Source: Brachypodium distachyon
Taxonomy: Eukaryota > Streptophyta > Magnoliopsida > Poales > Poaceae
Assembly: GCF_000005505.3 (NCBI RefSeq)
Contig: NC_016131.3
Location: 56,839,355 to 56,903,354 of the forward strand
Direction: 5' to 3'
Length of the DNA: 64,000 nucleotides
Under the pieces are notes generated by a model. That model was not told where the DNA came from. It worked only from the letters and a program-made list of their open reading frames with translations, and did no database searches. The first letter of the stretch is position 1, and every line of letters begins with the position of its first letter. The translations under genes were made by a program, and so were the position numbers. Of the stretch, positions 1-11,858 are shown piece after piece.

Positions 1-919
1 CTTCTCCTCTTTACACATATGCGACCGCGCACATCAAATTGCCCGGCTCTGGACCTCTGAATTTTTTTTGTTTTGCTTCTCAAAAGAGTGCCCCGTCATA
101 AATAATTCAAGATTCAAATAACAAGGGACTTTTACTTGCCTCGTCTGAATATGTCCCCATCATCGATCTATCCCCTGAGTAGACACCAGCGATGGCTGCA
201 TCATCTTCCCCCAGGAGCATTTCCGTGGTCTGGCTCGCCACTTCTATCACGTTCACCTGGTATCCACGATTATGTTAGGCCCTCTAGTTTAGAATTATTT
301 GAAACGGAACCATAGTGTTGTGGACGTACCTCTTGCGTGGACTGCCTTTGAATCTAATTGACGGTCGTGCAGGCTGTGCCGATTGATCCATCCAGGTCGC
401 TGCTACCGGAATCCATGTTTCATTGCGATATGTGCACGGATAAATGCTAATGTGCCTCTGAGCCACCTCCGTCTCCTTATATAGCTGCCCCGCACCTGAC
501 AAGTTTAAGAATTTGAAACCTCACGGGCCACTCCCGCCTAGAAGCTAAATTTTGGATTTTGAAATCAATTGAAGGCACCCCGGCACAAGCTGGCCTAGCA
601 GTGTCCACAGTGTATTGCGACACCAAGACATACTTAATTGTAGGGCACAATCTTTTGAGAGAATACGTTGTTACATACCATGATCCCCAGGTCTATTTGA
701 TGCGTGAGTGTAACACACTTTAAGCAGACACCAATGTCATGATTGTCTGTTCATTACAGATCATCTAAAATGAGCTAAGTACTCAAGAAAGTTTGCAACA
801 TTACAAAGACCCACTAACCGGAATCCGGGATGGAACCCACTCATGCAATGTTACAACCGGAATCCGGCACGCTACCGTTGACATCATTTTCCTGCTCACC
901 ACTTGTTTTCATTAGGTAC
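1..919. other. intergenic, no gene recognised
   Basis: This is the 3' flank of the minus-strand FRS gene. Only short open frames occur; the longest on the minus strand (284-502) has a basic C-terminal stretch but no domain I can name. I see no tRNA or clear terminal repeats. It could hold the end of another transposase-like gene, but I cannot support that. Confidence 0.4.
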
Positions 920-3900
920 CTAGCCACAGGGCATCGCGTCATCATGTTCCACCGGCACACCCGTAATCTCCTTTCCACAGCTTGTTCTCCTGTGCCCAAG
1001 CAGTCCACATCGGCTGCAGGTCGGCTCCTTCCTAGCTTTCGTAGGTGCATCCCCTCTTTTAGGGCATGTCGTCCTCTTGTGTCCACGACCCCTGCATAAG
1101 CCACAGAATCTTGTTCTTCTGTTCGAATTCTCGTAATTTGGTTTGTCCCTTGCAGTCATTGGCCTGCCCCTTCTCAGCCTCTTCTCTGGTTCTTTTGCAT
1201 TGCAAGGCATTCCGGTGTCAACGGACACAACATCTGAAGTGTCGACAGAAGGCCCTCCTCTCACCGTGGAATTAGCAAACTCCAGCGGTTGATCTACATG
1301 ACCCTTCCCATCTTTCCCCTCTACCAGCTTTACAAGGCCTGGTCTGAGAGATGCTAAAGCATCCATCGCATAGTCATAGGCCGCGATGTTCCTGTCTCCC
1401 AAATCTAGCCAGGCCAGCGTCGCTTCTCGCAGACTGGAGTGCCGATAGGTTGCAGCCCTTGGCGGCCCATGGTCTTTCTGGTAGTGTTGCAGATGCGAAG
1501 GCAGATTGTCTCTAGCATCCATGGTCCATCTCTTCTTTATACGACATTGCAGGATCTTCCGGACACCCAGGTGCAGCATCACCTGCGACAGTTCAAGCAA
1601 TGAGAATTTTATCTGTTAACTCATGTGATAGAACCGTTCTTACATCCAGAATCATACCTGTAACATCCCAGAATTTTCCAATTCTGGAATGTTAAATAAA
1701 ATAATTATTTTAATTAAAATATTGGCTTTGGAAATGTTTTAGGTTGTGAATTTCTGAAGGATTTGAAAATTTTATGACTTATTTAAATTTTTCCACACCC
1801 TGTTTGAATATTCAACAAAAGAGTGGATTAATATGACTATCCAAATTATACAACATGGTTGGGACATTTATGTAAGTTCAAAGTTATTTTATTTTGGACT
1901 CATATGCATCTTATGATTTCCACCGGATTATTCTTTGCATCTAAATAAATCCTATGTTCTTTTTGAAGGATTTACTAACACACTAAAATTCCAATTTGGA
2001 TGCCATGACCATTTGAGAGCATCGTTGGAATATTTAAATCGATCAGAAATGTTCTCCAACATTTATCTAAATGATAAAGAAAGGGAATAATATGACTTTC
2101 CTAGTTATAAGGTTGGAAACATATTTAATGATGCACCTATGTTTTCTCGATTTTTATTTTGTCATGTTCATTTTGTTTTCGAGAACAAGTTATCAAATAT
2201 TCGAGAAAAGGATAACTTGACATCCTCATGTGCAAATGTTATTCCAACATTTATTCCGTCATTGAGAGTGGGATAACGTCACTTCCCAAATATATATATA
2301 GTTGGAAACATTTGCTATGATTCGGTGTTATAAAGCTATTTGGCAATTTATTGAACCATATAATTATAAGATTTTATTTGAAATTCAATTATTTGGAGTT
2401 CAACCCAATGGGGTATTTAGCTAAGGAAGGGTTTTAGTGCAAAGTATGCCAACCCAATATTTTATTTGAGTTTAAACTAATTTATGAACCAAATGTTTCA
2501 TAATAGATTTCAAAATTTATTTTATGTATTACTTATAAAGCCCTAATGACATTTATATAAGCAAAAGTATTTTTTTTACTTATTTTATTTTGAAAGGATT
2601 CAAGTCCCAAAAGTTCACACTTTGGAGGATTTGAATTTACAAATTTACTGGAGTTTATTTGGACTTATTTGGAGTTATCAATCAAAAGTTATTAATAAAA
2701 ACAGAAATAGAAAAAAAGAAAAGGAAAAAAAAAGGAGAATGGACCGACCCAACTGGGCCAGCCCAATCACCTGGCCGAGCGCCCCAGCCACGAGAACGAG
2801 CTCGTGCACGTAAGGAATCCCCTCTTTCCATATATTTTTTCTTCGATTTCTTTCCTTCCCGCGCGTCTCTCTCCAAAAGAAAACCACCCCATCAATTCTC
2901 ACCATCCCAGGAACCGATTCAGGAAATCAATTTGAAGTTTCCTCTCACAATCGCAGTTTCCAAAAGAGGCGCCCGGAGCTCCGCCCGTCGCCATCCAGAG
3001 ATGCTACGACCGCGCAAGCCGCGTCATGATGTCCGCCTCGACGTCTTCCAAGGCCCCATCGAACCCTACGTCAACATCATCGCCGTCCTCCTTCAACTCC
3101 GGCGAACTCCGTGTCTTTTTCGATGAGCAACTTTTCAGCCGCAGCAGTTTTGATTAGCCATGTTTAGAAGCCCATATATTTTAACCTGTATATCATTTTT
3201 GGCCGATTCTTTCGTCTATGGTTAGATCACGTCCTCCACTATAGGTCAGATCAGTTTTTATACCCCTTATCCAAGAGCTTCTGTAGTGCATCTTCGTTTG
3301 AAATTGCTATTCACAGCATGCTGTTTCTGGATTAGCCACGTTTCGAAATTCATATAAATTGTTCCATTGATCCGTTTGGTTCCAAGCCTTCTGTAGTTCA
3401 TCAATTAGATCATGTTCTACACATTAGTGTACACCTTGCACAACTTAGGATTCATCTACAGAGGTGCATCTTGAATCAAAAGTCGTATCTGTATACACTG
3501 TCACATCAGTTAGCTATCTTCCGGAGCCTATATCTTTTGAGACATTACTTCAAATTAGATGATTCTTTCTGTCATGTCAAGATCAAATCCAAATCTAAAT
3601 CCTAAACCTATTTTAGCACCTTTAAAATTTCATCTACACTAGTGCATCGTCATTGCAAAACAGTACCTTCAGCAGTTTTCCCACACTTGCCAATGCTAAG
3701 CCTAGTTACAGAAACTTTGTTATAGATTAGCCTGTTTTGTAAGCCTGTATCTTTTGACTCACAACTCCTATTTAGGTTAAATTAGTGGATTTTGAAAGCT
3801 TGTTAGATCTAGTTTAATTCATCCCATTGGCCCTATGTCTTTTGAAGCCATTAGTACCAATACATTTTCAGTATACGTTAGTATCTTTAATCTGTGAGAA

Positions 3901-6900
3901 TCAGACTAGCCAGCTTTGCAAGCCAGTAGCTAATTCTCTGTAGATCCTTTTGGCATGAGACTTCTTGGGTTAGCAATTAAAATCTTAATACTATACAGTA
4001 GTATACTTTTCATCACATGTTCTGTCATTTAGCACCATTTTCCAAACAGCCAAATTATCTAAGTTATAACAGTTCCTATAGACTTAAATTCCAAACTTAG
4101 CCACACTAGTCCATGCCCAACCAAACTTTGTATCTATTAACACTGTCTTATTGATTAGCAATGTTCCAAAGCCCATACATGTTGATCCATATTTTCAAAC
4201 CAGTTCATTCTTTCTGTTGTGACAAGAATACACCAAACTCTAATTTTTGGACCACTTTGTACACCTTCCAAAGTTATTTTACAGTAGCCCATGACCCCTA
4301 GAAAATTGTATCTATTAACAACCCGTAGGTTACCAAATCAATTCCGTTCCAACTCCGCTTTTGTCCCAACCTTGTTCCTACCTCTTAGATCTATGACTAG
4401 GACAACCTAACAGTAGTTAGGTACTATTTAATTTAAACTTTCTATATTGCCTTGGTTCTTTATTTGGAGTTGTCGAATGGTTATTTATTATTGCTTTTCG
4501 TTCTTCGCGAGAGATTATACGGAGTGCGGTAAGTGTGAGTATCGAAAAGAAAAAGAATACAAAGACACTAATCAGGCAAGTTCACTTTGACCATCATCCT
4601 ATTATTTTATTATGCGCTAGATTTTATTAATTGCATTGTTAGGATTATTATTGTATCTATGCTAGCTATGATTTCTCCTAGTAGTATAGGATACCCTTGC
4701 CATGTCCTTATCACCAATTGCCATCGTAGTAGTAAAATGCTATGCTATGATAATATACGAGGGTGGTATTATTACAATGTGATACTATTGAATTACAATA
4801 TGGTTTTCTTAGTGTATGGCAAAACAAGTAATTCAATGAACCGTCCTGTGTGGGCTGCTTTGAGGAAGTGGAGATGTATGCGACGTCAGGTCCATTTCTA
4901 TGGGTCCATTTCTATGAGTCGTCTCGCCATTTTTATGGGAGCGCCTGCGTTGCAACTGAGGAATGCTACCCGGGGTAACCAGAGACTGGACTAGTTTCCT
5001 GTTTAGTAGCTTCCAATACAACCACATGGTATTATGGGCTCTGCCAGGATGGATGTAAGAAATATGAACCTGGATCCGAGGTGACATCGGTATGTAGCAG
5101 TGTAGGTTGGAACGCGTCCCTCAGGTGGTTTGGGGTAATATGTTCTGAAAATTCCTGTAATCGGTACCGTTGCTACTCCACCTGGAGGACAGCAAGGGAT
5201 TAACACGTCGATTTCTTGTGGGTAAAGTGTACCACCTCTCGAGAGTGTCAAACTAAGTACTTAGCCGTGTCCCCGGTTACGGACAATTATGAGCAACTAG
5301 ATATTGGGGCTGTAAGGAAGGTCTCACTCATTCCAATTTCCTAATAAAACAAATGGATTGAACTGGGTAGGAGCATTGATGTTTCTACTCAATGTGCCTA
5401 AGTTAATAGGAGCATGGGTGTTTCTACCCCGTGTCCAATAGAATCAAAACTATTTTCTTAAAAATGATAGGATTGAACAATGATACTTTTATGCAAATAG
5501 CCAAACCCCTACCTTGTCAAATACTGCATGTACTTGATAGGATCTGTTATGACTCTTTTGTAAACTTGCCAATGCATTCAATGTATTGACCCATCAATGT
5601 ATTGACCCCCTAGTGGCTGCAACGTTCAAATGTTGCAGGTGAACCAGGTGAAGAGTGAGGTACGAATTGTTAGGGTTGCGAGTTTACATTCAACATGTTT
5701 CGACTGTGGAGTTGTTATGGGACTCTTGTATCTTCTGCCTTCCGCTGCAAGATTTTATTTTCTTTGAGATAACCCATGAGGTTATGCAATATGTAAGGTA
5801 TTATTAAATTCTTGATCAATGCGATGTAATATACTTTTGACCTTTGTATCTTGATATTACATCTTGAAAACTGTGTGTGCTAGCGAGTCGATCCAGGGAC
5901 TAGCACTGTAAGCACAGAGATCGAACCCTGTAAGGGGGAGGATCGCTTCAATACCTTCAGTGCATGGTAGCACAGCATCCCCATGTGCTCGAATAGACCA
6001 CACTCGCAGTTGTACGAATTACCCTTGTCGTCCACCCTGACCTGATAGTCGATGCAGTACAATTTCTCACGTGGCTCACCATGGACATGTCGTGCTTTGT
6101 ATAACTTGTTGGGTAGTAGCTCTGTCACTTTGTATGAACCAGACCCATACAGGATTTTCCCAAAAACCTCGAACATCACACGTGTGTACACCCTGCTGGC
6201 ATCTTTCTCGATCGGCAAGTTCATCCTCAGGACAACTCCACCCTGGGTGTTAGTAGGGTCGTTATCAGACAGAAGTAGTTAAAATTTTCTATATTTTAAC
6301 AGTTTATCTTGTGTACGTACTTACCAACTTGGTACGCCTTTCTTGGAAACTCTCTTCAGACTCTCGGGCGTGTTGGAGCTTCTCGTACTGCTTCATGAAA
6401 ACATGCATCGGGGATCTAGGAGGCACGTAAACCTTCAACATATGATTTGCACTCTCACTCCTTTGTGTGCTGGTCTGCCTAGCACAAAATTTTCCACTGA
6501 AGAATGGTTTAGCCCACTTGGACCGGCATTCATACACCTGAATGAGGTACGGGTGGTTCTCTAGGTTGTATTGCCTGAGTAGTAGGTGCCATGCCCGTTC
6601 GAATTCATCGACCGTCAGCATTACGTTCACCACTTTATGGAAAGCAGCCCTGAAGTCGCTCTGCTTCGTGTAATAAGGCCCTAGCTGCTCCTTAGCCTTC
6701 CTTAGGACGTGCCACTTGCACCATCAGTGTGTCGTGTCTGGGAACACCTGCCGGATAGCCACCTCCATAGCTCTCGCTTGGTCTAGTAAGAAAAATAGAT
6801 GCACCCGACATTAGCATGACGTTAATATATTTCTGGGGGCATAGGAATCACACCGACACAGGCTTACCGGTGAGGATGGTCTCAGGATGCTTCCCACCCA

Positions 6901-8541
6901 TCATCCAGACGAATTCCCGGAAAACCCATACGAAACTTTCTATCTTCTCTTCACGCATGAGAACCCCTCCTAAGATTATACTTTGGAAGTGATTGTTGAC
7001 ACCCACAAACAGACCGAAAGGCATGTCATAGAGATTTGTTTTGTATGTCATGTCAAAAGTAACCACATCACCAAAATGATGGTACTGATGCCGGCTGCGG
7101 CCGCTACTCCAAATTAATGTCTTCACACGACTGTCTTCATCCACCTCGACAGTGTAGTCGAAGTCCGGATCAGTTGTTTTTAGCCTAGCGAATTCTGCCA
7201 TGGTTTTTTGGACATCATGATCTGCTTGTTCTCTCCCCATTTTGCCGCACAGCGTGCGCAGCGGCCTCTTCGTGAAAGGTACATTCTCCATCCTCCCAAA
7301 CATGGAACCTATGATGTTGTACACCTTGCCGAGAGGAACGTTGTTCTCCCTAAGTTGTTTCACCGCGTCCTTTCTATACTTGTCAATGTGCCTATGAGAT
7401 GGCCAATGCAATTTCTCACCGCACGTTCCTGACAAACCATGGTTATGCTCTTGCCTGTTCTCCGATACATACCAGGTCCCGTCATTGCTGCGGAGTAATC
7501 TTACGAGAGCAGGGCACATTGACATGGACGACCTTGTGTTAGGCTTTGGCCGACCCTGTAGGAGTGCGATGAACTGGTTAGATAAAGGTGGCTCATAATC
7601 ATCATCAACAGAAGCTTCAAATCCACGAACACTTACCGCACAGCCACGGACGAGTTCCTGCATACATTTTGATCCCTTCACATTTCTCCTGCTCTTTCCG
7701 TACCTTATCCCGAACCAAACCTCCCAGGAGAACAAATTATAGAAATCATAGGCTTCTGCGAGCGAGTCGAACTTTGTCCCAACCACTGGATCGACAACTA
7801 CGTCGGATTTCTTCTTTGCATATCTCGTCAACGATTCTTCCAGAGCTGAAATCCTCCCCACCGTACATTCCTTCGAATCTGGCAGCACTCCAATCCGGGG
7901 CCTAGCATCGTGTTCGTAGCGGGGAGAGCATAACAAGTTGCAATCCCATCAGAAAGAATGTGCAGTTCACAATTTACTCAGCGTCGCGGCAAATTTGTTC
8001 CTTACCTTTTTTTCCACGCAGGTGGGGGCTCGTCTGAATCAGTTTCTGGCCTGTCCATCCGCGTTGCGCTTTCCACCACTCCATGCTCGATGAAATCTTG
8101 TTCACCCGATAGGTCATTGCTCCCTTCCACCGCCGTCGCCGCCGCGCTTGAATCAACGGACCGAGTGTCTGACTGGACAGCCCCTCCCCTGGAGTCCCAG
8201 GCACCTTCTTCGTCCAAGGCGAACGAACTGAGTAGCGCGAGATAGCTCATGTTTGCTGAATCAATCCCCAGATCTCGTGCTCGGCTACGGGATTCGAAAG
8301 GTACAGATACATTAGGAATCGGTGATCTGAACCCAGGGGGCGTTACTAAAACGGCATCGCGAAGGCCGTACCTGTACACATCGACGCCGATTTCCTCCAT
8401 GGCTGCTCGCCCCGTAGCCGGACACCTTTCCTCCTCCACCGGCGTATGGACTGAGGGGATCGTGGCACAGGACTCATGAGGGGTTTCGCAGTAGGTAATA
8501 ACCGAGTGGCCATAAATTTCCCACCAGATACAGGGCCCCAT
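920..8541 (-). pseudogene. FAR1-related sequence (FRS) gene, five exons, interrupted by a nonsense codon
   Basis: FRS proteins are nuclear transcription factors domesticated from MULE transposases. Exons read on the minus strand, with GT/AG at every junction and frame kept: 8541-8006, 7901-6868, 6782-6325, 6242-5955, 1582-920 (about 992 codons; a shorter start at 8400 is possible). Exon 2 carries the FAR1 DNA-binding region (FDSLAEAYDFYNLFSWEVWF) and the start of the MULE domain (DVVTFDMTYKTNLYDMPFG). Exon 3 has the CKWHV part of the MULE domain. Exon 4 holds the SWIM zinc finger (CECGLFEHMGMLCYH). Exon 5 has the LHLGVRKIL and KRWTMDARD blocks, then two CCHC knuckles (CGLCRGRGHKRTTC and CSRCGLLGHRRTSC). 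An in-frame TGA at 6726-6724 replaces the residue before WCKWHV (CGA to TGA would explain it). The last intron is 4.37 kb because it holds a solo LTR. Likely a recent pseudogene; exon 1 is the least certain part. Confidence 0.85.
1659..5950. mobile_element. 4.29 kb solo LTR (probably gypsy-type) in the last FRS intron
   Basis: The sequence opens TGTAACATCCC and closes GATCGCTTCA, so it has TG...CA ends. It is flanked by a perfect 5 bp duplication, atacc, at 1654-1658 and 5951-5955. I see no second copy of the ends inside, no primer binding site and no gag-pol frame, so this is a single long LTR left by recombination rather than a complete element. Length and opening resemble the very long gypsy LTRs of Pooideae; I do not assign a family. 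Open frames inside (for example 2659-3126 and 4587-4994) are LTR sequence, not genes. Confidence 0.8.
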
Positions 8542-8694
8542 GCGCAGTACTTACTGAATTGCCTGCCGACCAGTCCCTTCTGCAACAGTGTTTTCACTGC
8601 TCTCCGATACTACCAGCTCTCATATTTGCAATGTATACCACGTTTCTTGGTTTTCCTGGCACAAATCTCCATGCAATCGCGAATGGACGGGATT

Positions 8695-9896
8695 TCAAGT
8701 GCGGTCGCCACTGTGTGCAGGAAATCCACTCTCATATATATACCTATATGAACACTCGACTGTGAGGACAGCAGGGAGGCGTAAGAGGAGTATGATCCTG
8801 CGCCTCTCGTCACGGGCAAGATCGCCGAAATCCACGGTGACAGAGCCTGCAGCTGGGTGCTTTTCCATGGGGTAGGAACCAGGATCCACCTTGTCGATCG
8901 CCGTGGCCGGCTCTTGTTTCTTGAGTGTCACCCTCAGGTTCAGGACGGAGATGGAGCGGTAAAGACCCAGCGTCATGAGGAAGGCTTCCTTAAGATGGTT
9001 CGCGTCCTCCTTGTCGTGCACAACATGGAATACGCCTCCATGGCTCTGGTGTGCGAGCGCGTACGGCAGCTGCGCACACATATGATATACTTATTTTGCG
9101 TGCGTGTAATAATTAATGCAATTAATCAGGTCGCTAACTTGCAAGTACTCCCTCCGATCGATATTAATTGTCGAAACATTACATATATGTATCTAGACGC
9201 TTTTTAAACATGAATACGTTCATATTTTGACAAATTTGAGACAATTAAATATGTATCGGAGGGAGTAGCTATAGTAATTAATTAAGAATATGATCATGTA
9301 GTAGAGCACAGCTGCATGTACCGTACTTTTGAATCGTGCTTTTCGCCAAAACCGAAGGTTTGGACGTTGACTTCGCTGACATCTACTTTCCCAGCGTCGC
9401 CATGATTCTGCTTACCGTCCGACATGAGAAAGATGACGCCCGTGCGCCCTTGCTTGTCCGTAAAACGGTCCAGCAGCACCTTAACGGCGACCTGGAGACC
9501 GGCCCTGATATTGGTTTTGCCCTCGGCTTTCAGCTTGTGGATGAATGCGTTGGAGTCTGCTTTTACTTGCGTGCTCGTGTATTGTGGCCGGGCTTTGCTT
9601 TCAACGGCTTCCGAAGAGAACGGGACAATGGCAAGTCGGTCACGACGGCCCAGCTTCTCCAAGATTTTCTCCATGGCCGCCTTCATCTTGCTGATCTTAT
9701 CGCCCGCCATGCTTCCACTGGTGTCGAGCACAAGCACCACATCCAGAGGCGCCGTGTCCTTCTTCGCGGTCACGGGTGCTGTAACCTTCACCATCACTGT
9801 CTGCTCGTGAGCCTTCAGTGGTGCAGCCTTGTTACTGTACGTCGCGGTCACCACCAGCTTTGCCATTTCAATTCTCACCGGCTCGCCTGTGGCTGC
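8695..9896 (-). pseudogene. VWA-domain protein gene, 3'-truncated
   Basis: Two exons are visible on the minus strand: about 9896-9327 (acceptor attgcag before it, donor gtacgg after it) and 9069 to about 8695 (acceptor tgtgcgcag). The first encodes the N-terminal strand (VRIEMAKLVVTATYSNKAA) and a von Willebrand A domain with an intact MIDAS motif DTSGSM, the TNIRAGL block and the GVIFLMSDGKQNH block. The second continues with HQSHGGVFHVVHD and GSVTVDFGDLARDE, as in the plant VWA-containing E3-ligase-like family (WAV3/EDA40 type). Family members run about 200 residues further; here the frame ends in unrelated residues just upstream of the FRS gene. The start codon must lie in an upstream exon I could not place. 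No RING finger is seen. Probably a truncated copy. Confidence 0.7.
9148..9265. mobile_element. Stowaway MITE in the VWA intron
   Basis: Terminal inverted repeats CTCCCTCCG / CGGAGGGAG, flanked by TA at 9146-9147 and 9266-9267. The interior has the usual ATTACATATATGTATCTAGACG and CAAATTTGAGACAATTAA core. About 118 bp, wholly inside the intron between 9069 and 9327. Confidence 0.9.
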
Positions 9897-10099
9897 AATT
9901 ACCCATAATTAACTTGGAGAGCGAGCTTAATTCCCGGCCATCGAAACACATGACAATCAAGAAATGGCCAAGAAATTGTACCTCAGCTTGCAGGAGAAAT
10001 GCGAGGACGTCTCGGCCCTGCTGGAGAGCCGCTGAGACTGATGATCACAGCACTTTGCTAGTTTGGTAGCTTACGCCCTTCCCACAGCTCATCCCAGCC

Positions 10100-10588
10100 T
10101 AGTTTTGAAAACCGGACCGGTAATCGAACCGGCGAGGTTCTCGGTTCCGGTTTTTCCGGTTGAACCGATGGTTCACCGGTTGAACCGGTCTGTCTTTTTA
10201 AAATATAAAATAATCTATTTTAACTAAATACTGGAAAAAAAATCCAGCGAGGTGCGCTGCGGGCGGCGCTGGTGTGGGGCGCGCGGCGGGCGGCGAGGCG
10301 CGGCAGCGGGCAAGGCGGCGGCGGGCGCGGGGGGCGGCGGGCGGAGCGGCGGCTGGCACGGGGGATGGCGGGCAGGCACGGGATCCAGAGAGATGGGGAA
10401 CGGCAAGTGAACCGGGCGGTTCGAGCTAAACCGTCCGGTTCACCGGTTCTCACCAAAACCGGCCTATTTGTCCGGTTTTTTCCGGTCCACTTGGCCGTCC
10501 GGTCCAGTGCGCTAAACAGACCGTTAGAAGCTGCGGTTCCGGTTTTTTCCGGTCGGACCGCCGGTCCGTCCGGTTTTCAAAACTAGAA
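10100..10588. mobile_element. CCGGTT-rich non-autonomous DNA transposon
   Basis: The ends are inverted repeats: TAGTTTTGAAAACCGGAC on the left and GTCCGGTTTTCAAAACTAGAA on the right. A 9 bp direct repeat, atcccagcc, flanks it at 10091-10099 and 10589-10597. Both subterminal regions are packed with CCGGTT/AACCGG words, and the core (about 10240-10400) is extremely GC-rich. A 9 bp duplication suits MULE elements, but the termini are not typical of MULEs and hAT-like origin is possible. The open frames on both strands here (10220-10586) have no recognisable domain. Confidence 0.65.
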
Positions 10589-11858
10589 ATCCCAGCCACC
10601 GCCCTATATATATACTCCACAAACGCATCTCTCCCACTGCATCAGTAACCAGAGGCACCCTACTATATTCAATGTGCACCAACCTTCCACACTGCTTCGC
10701 CTCCAAACATTCAAGTTACCACTGGCCACTGTCTACACGAACATGCATTACTATAGCCATTAATAGGGTACGTCAATCACACCGATGCCAGGCATCTCCT
10801 TTCTTTCCTTTTTTCCTTGACGTATTTTAGTTTTAAAAGTCTTCTGCAGACAGTGAAATCCACAAGCTCAGAGTAATGCATAGATTAGTATACAAAATCA
10901 GAAAACACACACATAAAGCATTAAATTGGTGTTAGTGTGACACTTAGGTCAAAAACGGTACCGCTGTTCAATTTTGTTCACGTGGTAGCCACATCAAGTT
11001 AAGCTCGTACCGGGGTTTTCTTGTTGGGGTTTCTCAGTCTTTTATTAATAGTATACCTGTATTGCAGTCTCACAGAATAGTTAACAGCCCACTACTCTAC
11101 TTTGGCCTCTTCTTTTTTTTCAATTCAACAAAAATATTATATTTAAACCTACAGCATGCCTACGTCGTTCTATTATACTTGCTCTCAAGAAGCAGAGGTA
11201 CTTTTTGTTAGGTGGGCGGAGTATCTGCAATCGTCATGAAGCTGACGTAGTACCTTTCGTCGGAAAAATTAATGGCGGTTCAAGATTTTACTCCGTATTA
11301 ATTTCCTCCAACTACCCGAGTCTCGGTCAGTCACTGTACACTACGTAGTTCTGAATAGTTGATGAGGCTATTGAATTGCCCGTCTTTCTCACAGTAGTAA
11401 TCAATATTCGCATTGTACCGGTTGATGAGGCCTCTGTCGAATTTCCGCAAGGCCGAATGCTAAGTACTACTGCTCCCTCGTTTCACAATACCATTTTTAT
11501 AAAAATTTCTCATTTGTTTCCCGATGCATCTCATTTTTTCTGGGTACCGCATCTGATCAATAACTGCTCACATCCATTTATTATTACTCAATATGAGTGG
11601 GCAGTTAACGTAACGAGGGCTGTTTTGTTCCAAGTGCACAAATCTATATGAGTTGTATTTTGAAATGTAGGGATTACTCGGTATGTTGTGTTTATAAGCT
11701 TTCCAAATATTTTTTTCGCAAAGTCAGTGGTCAAGTCAACAAAATTGCTGGTGCGTAAATTGGAGATGCAAGAAAACTTTTTGAAAATCACAAACCAAAA
11801 GCAGTACCAAAAGCAGCGTCAAGCTACTGTCATACGCTCACGCTGTGCCTGCCGACTT
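10589..11858. other. intergenic, nothing recognised
   Basis: AT-rich sequence with scattered short open frames. About 11470 there is a weak Stowaway-like start (CTCCCTCGTTTCACAATA) without a convincing partner. No RNA gene or domain is visible. Confidence 0.4.

Noticed and set aside
920..1600. Separate zinc-knuckle protein gene
   Set aside because: Splicing at 1582 joins it in frame to the SWIM exon at 5955, giving the usual FRS C-terminus; the first residues of the open frame are intron.
2659..3126. 155-codon plus-strand frame
   Set aside because: Falls within the 4.29 kb solo LTR and has no domain.
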